In this document: in pieces, positions 51,755 through 61,918 of the stretch
Layout of the letters: every line of letters begins with the position of its first letter
Position numbering within the stretch: position 1 is the first letter of the stretch
Source of the DNA: an uncultured Victivallales bacterium
Lineage (GTDB): Bacteria > Verrucomicrobiota > Lentisphaeria > Victivallales > UBA1829
Reading direction: 5' to 3'
NCBI GenBank assembly: GCA_934661375.1
Contig: CAKUJH010000002.1
Coordinates: forward strand, 62,001-126,000
DNA length: 64,000 nt
Program-made: the position numbers and the translations under genes
The notes under the pieces: generated by a model
Database searches by the model: none
What the model was told of the DNA's origin: nothing
Seen by the model: only the letters and a program-made list of their open reading frames with translations

Positions 51755-54700
51755 TTCACTTCAAAAATTCCCTGCCCCGGTTCAAATGCCCGGTATTCCG
51801 GAGCATACATACCTTCGGCGGCAGTTGCTCCTGCGGCATATTTACCGCGCGAAACCGCCCGTGCCTGATAACGGATTCGGGCTTTACCGGCTTTCAGGTC
51901 GCCGCTCACCATGAAAGTACCGGGACGTTTTTCCGTCTGCTTCACCAGCAGAGACCCGGTATCGGCTTCCTTGCCGGAAACTTTCATACGGGTGGCGAAA
52001 CGCTCATCCTCAATTTCCAGACCGCCGGGCAGCATATCCGTCAGCACGACGTCTTTCAGATCGCCCGTGCTGTTCAGTTCCAGTTCAACCGTCAGCAGTT
52101 CTCCCTGGCGGGCGGAGACAACCGCTTTTCCTTTGGCGTTGCGGTAAGTCCGTTTCAGCGACATGGCGCCGCGCACGGGTTCGGCTTTCAGCGGAATGCC
52201 CGAAACCGCATATTGCAGACAAACCGCAGTATTGCCGGTGTTTTCCAGCACTGCCGCCGTATCCGGTTTTACCGGAATGGCTTTTGCTCCGGAAAATTCA
52301 AGTGTGACCTTTTCAGCTCCTTGTGTCCATACCGCGACAGCATTTCCTGCCGGGTAACGCTGCATACAGCCGGCAAGTCCCAGTGTTGCCCAGGCATTGG
52401 CATGAGTTACTCCCCAGCCGGAACCGTCCGGTTTCAGCTGACGCAGCAGCAGGGTGTAGAGTTTCGCCGCCGCTTCCGGTGCATCGATCCGGTGCTTCAT
52501 CAGCAGATACAGCGTCATGCCGGCGCGGGACGCCTCCCCGGAATAGTACACGGCATTGCTGTTGTTCAGCCACGGTTCCACGGTAAGCAGCCGTTTGAAA
52601 TGCTGGTACCCTTCCCCGGAATATCCGCACTGCATCATGGCGGCGGCAGCCAGCAGAGAGGCAAAGTCATCCGTTTTCACCCGCAGCAGATTCCGTGCCG
52701 TGGCAATCACCGTGGAATGGTACGAACGGCCCAGCAGAGCCAGCACATAACAGGCATACGCGCGTTCATAGCGTTCCGCCGCGGCATTTCCTGCCAGGGA
52801 TTGCAGATATTTCGCCGTGGCGTCCAGACGAACCGGAATGCCGAGATTGGAACATTCCGCCAGAAAATGCGCCGCAAAAACAGCTCCGCCAGCCCACGCA
52901 TCTGTACCGCCGCGCCACATGGTGAATGCTCCGTTATACAGCATCATGGATCGCAGTTCCGCACAGACAGCCGTCAATTTCATGGTGGCGGTTTTTGCCA
53001 TGTCCGGCGTGATGACTCCGTTTTCCGCCAGTGTCTTTGCCGACAGCAGCGGGAAAGCGGCGGCAGTGGTCTGTTCCAGACAGCCGTACGGATACCGGTT
53101 CAGCCATCCGACGCTGTTTTTCAGAACCGCGGCAGGGGAAGCGGAAACGTTCAGAACCGCATTGGCTTTTCCGGCAAATTCCGGCAGTTTTTCTTTGGCA
53201 AGTTCCCAGCGTTCCCCCGGCTTGAGCAGAAGGCTGACCGTATGTTGAATCTGCGGATTCGGATGACGCAGCAACACATGCAGTTTTCCGGTTTTGCTGA
53301 TACCGTTCATGGTCAGTTCATAGTTCAGGACGCAATCGCCGGTTCGGGACGGCATTTGTACGGACGTCCGGACAACCGCCGGTTTTCCTTTTGCCAATTC
53401 CGCTGAACTCTTCCAGGCTTTACCGTCCGGCAGATGCAGTGCAAAGTCCGCTTTGCCATCCGGCAGATCATGATTGAGCAGCGTGAACGTGAGTTCCGCT
53501 TCATCGCCGGGTGCGCAGACCCGCGGAGCAGAGGGCATGACATCCAGATTGTCACGCAGGATCAGCCGGCGTTCCCCGGATCCGGCGCGGGTCGGATTGG
53601 AAGCCACCGCCATCAGACGCATTGCACCCAGATGATCCGGCAGTTCGAGCTGCAGTTCCTTCAAACCGTTCACTTCCACGGCAGCCAGAACTTTCACTGC
53701 GGATGCCGGCGAACTGACTTTATTCAGTTTCACTTTCCGCGCAGACTTCCGCGCAGACGCCCCTACCCCGTCGCCGCCGATATTGCCGTCTTTTCCGATT
53801 TTCAGATCCGGATAAATCTGTTCATAGATATCCGTGAAGAAGAACGGACAGCTGTAATCGCCGAAGAAATACTGGAAAATATCCGGCGTCCGGTATCCCG
53901 TCAAAGCCAGAATGCCTTCATCCACAGCGAAGAACTGGACCATTCCCGTTTGCGGCGTGCCGTCCGGCGCAGACAGCGAAACCTTGACGGAGACTTTGCT
54001 TCGGGGACGTGCTTTTTCCGGTGCAGACAAGGCTACCTGCAGCTGACGGTCCGGCTGTGCCAGTTTGAACCGGACCAGTCCGAACAGCCGCTGTTCTCCG
54101 GAAATCAGAGTAACTCCGGCATAGCAGGTGGACGAACCGGTACTTTTCGGCAGAACCACCGTGAGCGGATTGGCTCCTGCTTTCACCGGAAACACCTGAT
54201 AATCAGCCAGTTCCCGTTCACCCAGAGCAACAAGGGCATATCCGGCGTCCGGACTGCTCACCGTGATGACCGCCTGTTCTCCGGCGCGGTACTGCTCTTT
54301 GTCCGTGCGGAACGCCAGCACGGCCGGATTGGCGGACCGGACGCCCGTCTCGCCCTGCCAATGGAAAAACCGGAGACGGGTCTGACGGTCGCCGCAGACT
54401 GCCACCATTTCATACTCCCCTACAGGAAGTTCTTTCTCCCAGACGCCTTCGGTTGTCTTCACCGGCAGGACTTCCGTTCCCATATCCACGGAACGCTGTT
54501 CCCATTCCCGGCGGAGCGTATTGCTGTATTCCGGCGTTTTCAGCACATAATGCCATTCCAGACGGCACAGCGTCCAGCGGATCCGGCGTTCTTCCGGAGA
54601 AACTGTTCCCTTCACGTCCGCCGGCAGCATTTTCCATTTCAGGACAGCTTTTTTCCCGACGGATTCGGAACGGAGCCCCAGATACCAATTATACGGATGA

Positions 54701-56511
54701 TACAATACCGCCGTTGAAGCGGTTACCGCACGTCCGCCCGGTTCGCGCACCTGGGCAGAAGCATTCAGCATGACCGGACTGCAGGACGAGCCGCCGCATT
54801 CCTTGAATCCGCTGTATTTAAACACTTTCTTTCCGTTCTGAAGAGTTCCGGCGGATGACATGCCGCGTCCGGCGACAAAACTTTTCAGATCACCGATCGT
54901 CCAGTCATTCCATTCCGGCGGACTCATTGCCGGAGCCGCCGTTACATTGAACTGGAACGGCGCATTTTCCACCATGCCGCCGAAATAATACTCCGCATCC
55001 AGTTCAAACGAGAGAAGGCTGGAAAAAACCGAAGTCTGCTTCAAAGTCGCCTTGATGCGGTCCGGCACAAAATCCGCCGCCAGGAAAGACGCATTGCCCC
55101 AGACGGGAGCATCATTTCCGTCTTCCGGTTTGCAGAGAAACCGGTACAACCCGCCGGGAACATCTTCCGGCAGCGGGAAAGTCAGTTGGATCAGACCGTT
55201 CTTATCGGTTTTGAGTGTGCGGGAAAAGATGGTGTTGCCGTTCGGATCCTGCAGAAGAATTGAGCAGGGCGCCCCGGCGTAAACCGACAGATCCGGTTTG
55301 CGGATCCATGAAGTGAGATACACCGTTTCGCCGGGACGGTACACGCCGCGTTCCGTATAGAGCATGGCGCGCGGCGCGGCCGACTCCTCATTGCCGGGAT
55401 AGTTGAATTCCGCCAGCGAATTTCGCGCCGAACGCAGATCGGTCAGAAATGAATATTCCGTCCCGTTCTTCGCCAGAACGGAAAACGGCCTGTCATCGGG
55501 GTCGGCGGCTGCCGCGGCCTGGCTGTAATCCAGCCGGACCAGTCCCGACGCATCGGTGATCCCTTTCGCCAGCGGCTGCTGTTTGCTGCTGAACAGCATG
55601 ACTTCCACCCCCGGATAAGCCTTGCCGTCTTTCAAAGAACGGACCGCGGCAAAAACTTTCTGGTGCGCTTCATCGCAGATCGTCTGTATCGCCATATCGG
55701 TAAGAGCAATGATCAGCTCCTGTTTGGTGTTGTAGAAAGAGCATCCATCGTCGGATCCCTGAATACGCAAGCCGTAAACGCCGGGCTGCCAGCCGGGGAT
55801 CAGCTCCGTCAGATCCAGAGAAAAGGAAAATTTCTGATTGCGTACCTGTTTCAGCGGTATGGTCTTCGAGAAAATTTTCACCCCGTTTCCTGACAGTCCC
55901 TCCCACGGCCGCCAAAATTGCGCGATCTTGTTTTCGTGCAGTTTTACGACAGTTATTTTCAGTTCATCCAGGTTGACAATTTCAAGCGGCAGAGTCTGGT
56001 TTTTCCGGAACAGCGGGAAAATTCTGCCGGAAGATTTGCATTGCAGTTCCGACTGAAGAGCAGGTGTCTTAAACTGGAACGCCGCATCATATTTCAATTC
56101 TTCGCCCGCAGTGGATTTCAATCCGCGTTTCAGCTGAAAGGAATAAGTGGTTTCGGGCTGAAAATCCCCATGTATGAACAGTTTTCCCGATTCACTAAAC
56201 AGCCGGAACGGGACATACGGACGGATGGTCAGCGCATTGTCCGCGGGAATTACCATCCAGGCACCCGTATTGAATTCCAGAGCGACCGTGTTGGAATCGT
56301 GCCAGGAAGAACGTACATCCTTCAGTATCAGTTCTTTATCGGATTCAGCATTCTTTGCGGCATCCGGTTTTGCAGCCGGGGCGGACATCTTTCGCGGCTT
56401 GACATTTTTCTTTGGTTTGTTTGCTCCGTAATAATGGCAGACATTCAACGCGACCGAGGCTGCCAGCCCCGTCCCCAGCAGAGCGAATAGTACACCTGTT
56501 AATTTTTTCAT
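51751..56511 (-). CDS. Bacterial alpha-2-macroglobulin with thioester
   Basis: A very large protein of 1586 residues with an N-terminal membrane anchor (LFALLGTGLAASVALNV), several MG-type beta domains, and the thioester motif YGCLEQT with Cys1144. After it comes the alpha-helical toroid region (WRGGTDAWAGGAVFAAHFL). Bacterial alpha-2-macroglobulins trap proteases in the periplasm and are usually paired with PbpC, as here. The signal is not a standard lipobox (LNVC), so it may stay in the inner membrane. The C-terminal MG10-type region ends at AFEPGQGIFEV. Confidence 0.94.
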   Translation of the reverse strand: MKKLTGVLFALLGTGLAASVALNVCHYYGANKPKKNVKPRKMSAPAAKPDAAKNAESDKELILKDVRSSWHDSNTVALEFNTGAWMVIPADNALTIRPYVPFRLFSESGKLFIHGDFQPETTYSFQLKRGLKSTAGEELKYDAAFQFKTPALQSELQCKSSGRIFPLFRKNQTLPLEIVNLDELKITVVKLHENKIAQFWRPWEGLSGNGVKIFSKTIPLKQVRNQKFSFSLDLTELIPGWQPGVYGLRIQGSDDGCSFYNTKQELIIALTDMAIQTICDEAHQKVFAAVRSLKDGKAYPGVEVMLFSSKQQPLAKGITDASGLVRLDYSQAAAAADPDDRPFSVLAKNGTEYSFLTDLRSARNSLAEFNYPGNEESAAPRAMLYTERGVYRPGETVYLTSWIRKPDLSVYAGAPCSILLQDPNGNTIFSRTLKTDKNGLIQLTFPLPEDVPGGLYRFLCKPEDGNDAPVWGNASFLAADFVPDRIKATLKQTSVFSSLLSFELDAEYYFGGMVENAPFQFNVTAAPAMSPPEWNDWTIGDLKSFVAGRGMSSAGTLQNGKKVFKYSGFKECGGSSCSPVMLNASAQVREPGGRAVTASTAVLYHPYNWYLGLRSESVGKKAVLKWKMLPADVKGTVSPEERRIRWTLCRLEWHYVLKTPEYSNTLRREWEQRSVDMGTEVLPVKTTEGVWEKELPVGEYEMVAVCGDRQTRLRFFHWQGETGVRSANPAVLAFRTDKEQYRAGEQAVITVSSPDAGYALVALGERELADYQVFPVKAGANPLTVVLPKSTGSSTCYAGVTLISGEQRLFGLVRFKLAQPDRQLQVALSAPEKARPRSKVSVKVSLSAPDGTPQTGMVQFFAVDEGILALTGYRTPDIFQYFFGDYSCPFFFTDIYEQIYPDLKIGKDGNIGGDGVGASARKSARKVKLNKVSSPASAVKVLAAVEVNGLKELQLELPDHLGAMRLMAVASNPTRAGSGERRLILRDNLDVMPSAPRVCAPGDEAELTFTLLNHDLPDGKADFALHLPDGKAWKSSAELAKGKPAVVRTSVQMPSRTGDCVLNYELTMNGISKTGKLHVLLRHPNPQIQHTVSLLLKPGERWELAKEKLPEFAGKANAVLNVSASPAAVLKNSVGWLNRYPYGCLEQTTAAAFPLLSAKTLAENGVITPDMAKTATMKLTAVCAELRSMMLYNGAFTMWRGGTDAWAGGAVFAAHFLAECSNLGIPVRLDATAKYLQSLAGNAAAERYERAYACYVLALLGRSYHSTVIATARNLLRVKTDDFASLLAAAAMMQCGYSGEGYQHFKRLLTVEPWLNNSNAVYYSGEASRAGMTLYLLMKHRIDAPEAAAKLYTLLLRQLKPDGSGWGVTHANAWATLGLAGCMQRYPAGNAVAVWTQGAEKVTLEFSGAKAIPVKPDTAAVLENTGNTAVCLQYAVSGIPLKAEPVRGAMSLKRTYRNAKGKAVVSARQGELLTVELELNSTGDLKDVVLTDMLPGGLEIEDERFATRMKVSGKEADTGSLLVKQTEKRPGTFMVSGDLKAGKARIRYQARAVSRGKYAAGATAAEGMYAPEYRAFEPGQGIFEVK

Positions 56512-56580
56512 GACAGTACAATTCCTTTGTTATGATGAAATTTGAAAGTGATGCAGAAAGGAATCCCCCGCAAGAAACGC

Positions 56581-56608
56581 AATCTAATGTAAAACAGTCA
56601 AAAATCAA
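56581..56608 (-). promoter_or_regulatory. Predicted promoter of the alpha-2-macroglobulin/pbpC operon
   Basis: On the minus strand: TTGATT (56603-56608), 16-base spacer, TAGATT (56581-56586), about 70 bases before the ATG. Confidence 0.4.
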
Positions 56609-56722
56609 GTGATGCTTCTGAAAAAAAAGCAAATTTTTTCTGCCGAAAAATTTTCATTCCGGTGCAAGATTTTCATCAGACGTATTTTCGTCCATCAAAA
56701 ACAGAACTGTCAGAGCCGGAAA

Positions 56723-56760
56723 AGCCGAACCGTCTGCCCTGTTCACGGGACAGACGGTTC
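56723..56760 (-). terminator. Hairpin after the CE15-like esterase gene
   Basis: GAACCGTCTGCCC (from 56727) and GGGACAGACGGTTC (to 56760) pair with one bulged base. On the minus strand it is followed by a short T-run (GGCTTTTCC). Confidence 0.6.
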
Positions 56761-56774
56761 AATGTCCGGGAGAT

Positions 56775-57998
56775 TTATTTCCGGAAAACCCGGTCCGCCG
56801 CATTCAGATATGCGGTCCAGTCGCTCGCAAGGATGGAATGCTCCCCCGTGCGCAGGAAATAACAGACGTCCGTACCGGCCTCCGTGTCCGGCGGCGGCAT
56901 GGTTTCCGAGTCGAGCGTCTCCTTGCCGTAGAGCCGGAATGCGGGACCCGCCTTCACCAGTGAAAGATATTCCCCTTTCGGGTCCGCCCAGAGGTCTTCG
57001 GTTGCACTGTGGACACAAAGCACACGGGGAGCCGCAAGCGCCAGCAGCTCATGCTGGTCGAACGGCAGTTTTTCCGGATGCCGGATGTACGAATCCAGTT
57101 CATCATTGAACCAGTAGTAACCAATCCGGCTCAAATGATACATGGAGAACAGGGTTTCTCCGAAAAGCCGCCGGCTGAGGGCCGCGCCGCCGCAGCCGGA
57201 GTCATTGACGCAGATCACTTTGAAGCGTTCGTCATTGACTCCCGCCCACAGGGCGGTTTTTCCCAGCCGGGAGTGTCCGACGCAGAGAGCTTTTCCGCCG
57301 TCGATTTCCGGCTGTTCAGACAGGCAGTCCAGCATACGGGAATACCCCCATGCCCAGGCACTGATCGCAGAGGCGTTGCGGGGGCGTCCGTCCAGTTCCT
57401 CACGATTCCGGAACAGTTCATAGACGCTGGTCATCCAGCGGTCGTCATAGGTGTCTGCGAAAAAATCATGGTATGAACAGATAGCCAGGGCATAACCGCG
57501 TTTCATGATGTCGTCGATGGGCCAGCGCTCGACGCGTCCGCCGGGACGCAGGAATGAAGAATCGCGTTTACCCATCTGTCCGGTCATGGTGACATCATCC
57601 TCATCCGTGGCGGATTCATTGCCGCCGAAAGTCAGGCTGACCGCAACGGGAACTTTCCCCTGCGCATCCGCGGGGATGTAGAGCAGCATGATTGCCATGC
57701 GCCGCATTCCGTTGTCCATGATGAAATCCATGCGGATCTCCCGGCGGATTGCCAGGCCGTTCCGCGCGTCCTTTTTTTCGGTCAGCACCGTATAGCGGAC
57801 CCGGTCCGGCGGCGGGGGAATTTCTCCGTACATGATTTCCTGAAACATTTTCAGCAGTTCCGGCCGTCGTTTGTTCTGCCATTGTTCACGGGACACGACT
57901 TTTTCGCCGTCGCTGCAGACCAGCAGTTCCGGCAAAGAGTAAGCGGGCATTTCCGCCTCGTCGCGGTTTTCCTTCCATGGGATTGTTTCCTGATACAT
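56775..57998 (-). CDS. CE15-like glucuronoyl esterase family protein
   Basis: The 407-residue alpha/beta hydrolase has the CE15 nucleophile motif VGHSRLGKTALWAG (Ser243), the preceding SAWAWGYSRMLDCL and a following VNDSGCGGAALSRRLFGET, all characteristic. The late GEHSILASDW carries the likely catalytic His. CE15 enzymes cleave ester bonds between glucuronic acid and lignin alcohols; bacterial ones vary in substrate. No signal peptide is visible with the start at 57998, which AAGGAG eight bases upstream supports, so it may act inside the cell. Upstream in-frame codons to 58091 are not needed. Confidence 0.85.
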   Translation of the reverse strand: MYQETIPWKENRDEAEMPAYSLPELLVCSDGEKVVSREQWQNKRRPELLKMFQEIMYGEIPPPPDRVRYTVLTEKKDARNGLAIRREIRMDFIMDNGMRRMAIMLLYIPADAQGKVPVAVSLTFGGNESATDEDDVTMTGQMGKRDSSFLRPGGRVERWPIDDIMKRGYALAICSYHDFFADTYDDRWMTSVYELFRNREELDGRPRNASAISAWAWGYSRMLDCLSEQPEIDGGKALCVGHSRLGKTALWAGVNDERFKVICVNDSGCGGAALSRRLFGETLFSMYHLSRIGYYWFNDELDSYIRHPEKLPFDQHELLALAAPRVLCVHSATEDLWADPKGEYLSLVKAGPAFRLYGKETLDSETMPPPDTEAGTDVCYFLRTGEHSILASDWTAYLNAADRVFRK

Positions 57999-58190
57999 TC
58001 CTGCAACTCCTTCTCTTGAATTCCTCCATGCCGGATCCCGCGCCGTATCGGAACGTCTGAAATCCTTGATTTGAACGCGGATGCCCGGCAATGCTTACCA
58101 TAGCATCTTTCAGTGTTTTTTCAATTTTATTTTCCCGAATTGTCAAAAAAACTGCAACATTCATGACGGAAAAAGACTCCGGCCAAGTCA

Positions 58191-60065
58191 TCACTTGAAC
58201 AGAATAATGACGTACATGGGATTTCCGGAAAGCCGGATTTCATTTCCGGCCATCACAGCCTCGCCGCCCAGCGGACAATAGACGAGTTTCACCGGCTTCT
58301 CTGTCGAAATGACGCTGCCGCAATTCCGCGGCTTTGCCGATTCTGTCAGACTGATGGAACTGCGCTGTTTGCGCAGGCTGTCCAGCGGATGAAGCCGTAT
58401 TTCGTAATCCAAAGCCAGCAGATGCGCAGTATTTCCGCGCAGGGCGACCGCATAACCTTCGGCTTTGATTCCCGGGATTTTCCGTCCGTGCGCCGCAATT
58501 ATTTCCCGGATCCCGGAAGGGGTGCGCGACGGATTGCGGAAGAAACCTTTGCGGACTTCCCGCCATTCGTCCCTGCCCTTATAAGGGAAATCCTGATGCG
58601 TCAGCCAGTGCAGGTCTTCCGGGCGGCTGTCCGGATGCGCGGGAAAAGTTGTCAGATCATCCGGACCGAATGCGAAAACATATCCGCCGGCGGAAAGATA
58701 CTTTTCCATGGATTCCCGTTCCTGTGCCGTCATGACCGGAGCGGACGGCAGGAACACACACGGAATGTCCGCCGCATTTTCCGGGAAAACGAAAATGGTT
58801 TCCGCCGGGATCCCAGCTTTGCACAGGCGGAACATGAACGAACGGTAATCCAGAGTGGAACCGGTTTCGCAGGCGCCGAAATAGGAATCGGTTTTGGTGG
58901 TTTCGGAAAAGTAAACGGCGCAAACGGATCTCTGTTCGCCGGCGAAAAGTTCCGGATGCTCCTTTTCGAAAGCGAAAGCGCGACTTGCCGGCGCGGCGTC
59001 ATCCGGAAGCTGTGCCAGCTGCTCATGCGTCAGCCCCAGATTGCCTTTCAGTGTGGAGAACCAGGTGGAAAAACCGTTCATATGATTCAACGCCCAGAGA
59101 TGTTCCGCGGAATCCGGGAAAAAACCATAGCCGATCGCCGTTACCGGGACCTGATACATTCTGGAAATTCCGGCATGATACGAGCCGGAAGCCAGATGTT
59201 CGCACACGTTCCCCGGCTCATCGCCGCATATTTCCATATTCAGCCGGTTGTCGCCCCGCAGAAATTCATGCGCGCTCTGGGCGTTATAGTTGTTTCCGCC
59301 GTATGCGCCGGATGTGCAGCAGGACATCAGCGGGAATTTTTCGGGAAGCGAGTCTTTCACATATTCCACGAATTCGCCGACCGATTCCCGGCGCATGCGC
59401 AGGTACTCTGTCCAGCGCGGATTGCTCCAGTTCAGCCAGAATCCGGCGTCGTCCGCCGCGGGTAGCCTGAAAGAAAGTCTGGCGCGGCAGCAAGGACATG
59501 CGCACTGATAAAAACCTCCGAACCAGATCATGTCATCGCACATCAGCCCCCGGATGCCGGTTTCGGCAAGGAGCCTTGACAGATATCTGCGGTATGCCGC
59601 GCGGAATCCCGGATTGTTGATGCAGTATTCTTCCGCGGAGTATTGTTTCACCTGCATGGGCTGTCCGGTCCGGGCGTCAAGCGTGCGCCATGAATTGATG
59701 AATTCGCCGTTGTACTGCCACGAGGAAACGGCTTCTCCGGACGGGACCAGCGGCAGATGCCGCATGTACCTGAACATCAGCGGCCGGAGGTCTTCCGGGC
59801 GGCTGTACCGGTGAGTCAATGTGCAGGAATGATGGTCAAACAGTTGCAGTCCCCGCTCATCCAGAGCCTGCGCGACCTCTCTGATGTAATAATGCAGAAT
59901 ATCCCAGTAAGGCAGATAGTCCCAGCGGAAGTGCGCGCCGAAAATAATTGCCGTGTCGGCATTGGCAGCGGCAAAGGAGTCCGCCCTGCGCTGTATGTCG
60001 TCGAATACGCCGTTGTTTCCTATTTCCAGATCTTTCCAGGAGACCCACCAGCTTAATGCTCTCAT
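58191..60065 (-). CDS. Glycosidase-like TIM-barrel protein (GH42-like layout)
   Basis: The 624-residue protein begins MRALSWWVSWKDLEIG without signal peptide. A barrel is suggested by DTAIIFGAHFRWDYLPYWD, RGLMCDDMIWFGGF with paired Asp at a strand end, and LNMEICGDEPGNV. A cysteine cluster CACPCCRA (near residue 190) could bind zinc, as in some GH42 enzymes. A Rossmann-like trimerisation-type domain follows (about 385-500). The closest fit is the GH42/GH-A superfamily, but I cannot assign a family. It is 15 bases upstream of the prepilin gene's stop and co-directional. Confidence 0.75.
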   Translation of the reverse strand: MRALSWWVSWKDLEIGNNGVFDDIQRRADSFAAANADTAIIFGAHFRWDYLPYWDILHYYIREVAQALDERGLQLFDHHSCTLTHRYSRPEDLRPLMFRYMRHLPLVPSGEAVSSWQYNGEFINSWRTLDARTGQPMQVKQYSAEEYCINNPGFRAAYRRYLSRLLAETGIRGLMCDDMIWFGGFYQCACPCCRARLSFRLPAADDAGFWLNWSNPRWTEYLRMRRESVGEFVEYVKDSLPEKFPLMSCCTSGAYGGNNYNAQSAHEFLRGDNRLNMEICGDEPGNVCEHLASGSYHAGISRMYQVPVTAIGYGFFPDSAEHLWALNHMNGFSTWFSTLKGNLGLTHEQLAQLPDDAAPASRAFAFEKEHPELFAGEQRSVCAVYFSETTKTDSYFGACETGSTLDYRSFMFRLCKAGIPAETIFVFPENAADIPCVFLPSAPVMTAQERESMEKYLSAGGYVFAFGPDDLTTFPAHPDSRPEDLHWLTHQDFPYKGRDEWREVRKGFFRNPSRTPSGIREIIAAHGRKIPGIKAEGYAVALRGNTAHLLALDYEIRLHPLDSLRKQRSSISLTESAKPRNCGSVISTEKPVKLVYCPLGGEAVMAGNEIRLSGNPMYVIILFK

Positions 60066-60080
60066 TTCAAATCTCCGGTT

Positions 60081-60872
60081 TCACAGTGATGCATCATCAT
60101 TTCTGTTATAGTTCTGCGGACCGGTTTTAATGACGATGCCGTTTCTGGAATAAAAGGAAATGCCGGAAAGGTTCAGCTGGCCGGCATCGGGGGCGTCGGC
60201 ATGTCCGTCCGCAAAAGCCGCATTCACCTGCGAAAGCCCGTGCTGAGCATACGCCATGCCGGTGTCTCCGACAGTATTGATGTTCGGATTGAAAATATAC
60301 CAGGGTTTGTATACGCCGGAACTGAGCCGGATGGAGTCTGCGAACAGGATCGCGCGCGAAGGAGCGGCATTTTTGCAGTAAAAACTTCCTGCACCGACAC
60401 TTCCGCCCTGAAATATGCGGACCGGATTCCGGGAAATGTTGACGGAGCCGGCGGATGTCGGGAAGCGTATCATGCCGCAGGTATAACCGCAGCTGTACGC
60501 AAAGTCAACAGTCTCGGTGATGTATTTGGAACTCATGGCGGGACAGAACAGTGTTTTTTTGTCTTTCAGATATCCTGCATCGGACAAGGTATGGCACCAC
60601 AGCGTCGCCGCACTCGCTCCGGCTGGCGTATATGCGGTCAGCGGAACAAATCCCTTGTTGTCGTCGGCATACGTTACTGCGGTCAGCATGACCTGTTTCA
60701 GATTGGAAATGCAGCTTATTTTTCCGGCGGTCTCCCTGGCTTTGTTCAAAGCCGGCAGCAGCATCCCCGCCAGAACGGCGATCACAGCTATCACGACAAG
60801 GAGTTCTATTAATGTGAAATTCAACATGTTACGACAAAAGCCAACGTTTTTTCCTGTTCGATGCTTTTTCAT
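60081..60872 (-). CDS. Prepilin-like protein, H-X10-DG variant
   Basis: The 263-residue protein has a basic leader and MLNFTLIELLVVIAVIAVLA, the class III signal for prepilin peptidase. The C-terminal motif reads HGLSQVNAAFADG, with ten residues between His and Asp-Gly rather than nine as in its relative at 2978-3733. The middle region holds four Cys that may form disulfides. AAAGGG before the ATG supports the start. As with the other copy, it lies in a glycosidase operon. Confidence 0.88.
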   Translation of the reverse strand: MKKHRTGKNVGFCRNMLNFTLIELLVVIAVIAVLAGMLLPALNKARETAGKISCISNLKQVMLTAVTYADDNKGFVPLTAYTPAGASAATLWCHTLSDAGYLKDKKTLFCPAMSSKYITETVDFAYSCGYTCGMIRFPTSAGSVNISRNPVRIFQGGSVGAGSFYCKNAAPSRAILFADSIRLSSGVYKPWYIFNPNINTVGDTGMAYAQHGLSQVNAAFADGHADAPDAGQLNLSGISFYSRNGIVIKTGPQNYNRNDDASL

Positions 60873-60988
60873 GGCAATCCCTTTTCCTGTTCCGTTTTCA
60901 TTAAAACTTATATCGTCAATCGGACCGGACCGGACGGTTCAGCCCAATTAACGATAAAACGAATTTTTCTGCCGGACGGTTTTCCTGT

Positions 60989-61891
60989 TTATTTCATTTC
61001 GGCATAAGCCTCATCAATTTTCCGAGTCAATGCCGGATTCTTGCCAGCCGTTCCCGGAACTGAATTGGCTTTATAGATCAGCCGTTTGGCATTGCGGACA
61101 TCCTTCAGGTAATAGAAATAAATGTGCGCCGCCAAAGTCCGGCACTCCGCCTGAATCTGAGGCGGGATCTTCTGAAGAGATTCCGTTTTTTCCAATTCCG
61201 CCAGGGCCTTCTTATATTCACGGACCGTGCAGAGCACTGTGGCATAGCGCAAGGCAAAAATGGCACTCTGCCAGGACGGCGGATTTTCCAGCTTCATGCC
61301 GGCAAACATTTTCACCGCGTCTCCGGTTTTTCCGGATTTGCCCAGCGCATCCGCTTTTCCGATCAGGGCGTTGTTCTTTGCGGAAGCGGAAATGCCCGGA
61401 GTCTGGATCAGTTCATCGAAAACGTCAATGGCTTCGGCATGTTTCCCCTGACGGTCAAGCAGTATACCCGCCTGATACAGGGCGGAAGAATAAGCCCAGG
61501 TATATCCTTTCCGGTTTTTTACCCGGAGATACGCTTTCACCGCATCATCCGTTCTTGCCGGATCGCGCTGCAGGAAAAGTCCCCGCCAGAAATCGGAGAT
61601 CTCCCCCTGTCCGGCGGGCAGCGGTTCCGCTGCAAGCTGTTCCGCCAGATACTTTTCCATCTGAACGAAGTCCCGCGAATAGTAACAGCAGGAAATAATC
61701 TGATTTCTGGCTCCGATCTGCAGATCTTTGCTGGCGGTCAGTTTCATGGCTTCCTGATAACTCGCCATCGCTTCTTTGTACTTGCCCGCCTTGTATTTCG
61801 CCAAAGCGTCCCTGTCTGCCTCCACATACGTTTCAAACGCGCCCGCGGCAACGCTGAGAATGCCGCACAATGCAATCAATGAAATTTTCAT
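60989..61891 (-). CDS. Exported tetratricopeptide-repeat protein
   Basis: The 300-residue protein has a signal peptide (MKISLIALCGILSVAAGAF, likely cleaved there). TPR-like helical pairs follow: ALAKYKAGKYKEAMASYQEA, GILLDRQGKHAEAIDVFDEL, and LCTVREYKKALAELEKTE. It is probably a periplasmic scaffold for protein contacts. It lies between the glycosidase at 61919 and the prepilin-like gene, all on the minus strand, so a role in assembling a surface polysaccharide-degrading machinery is possible. Confidence 0.8.
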   Translation of the reverse strand: MKISLIALCGILSVAAGAFETYVEADRDALAKYKAGKYKEAMASYQEAMKLTASKDLQIGARNQIISCCYYSRDFVQMEKYLAEQLAAEPLPAGQGEISDFWRGLFLQRDPARTDDAVKAYLRVKNRKGYTWAYSSALYQAGILLDRQGKHAEAIDVFDELIQTPGISASAKNNALIGKADALGKSGKTGDAVKMFAGMKLENPPSWQSAIFALRYATVLCTVREYKKALAELEKTESLQKIPPQIQAECRTLAAHIYFYYLKDVRNAKRLIYKANSVPGTAGKNPALTRKIDEAYAEMK

Positions 61892-61918
61892 GTCTTTTTC
61901 CTCCTGGCAGGTTGTTTT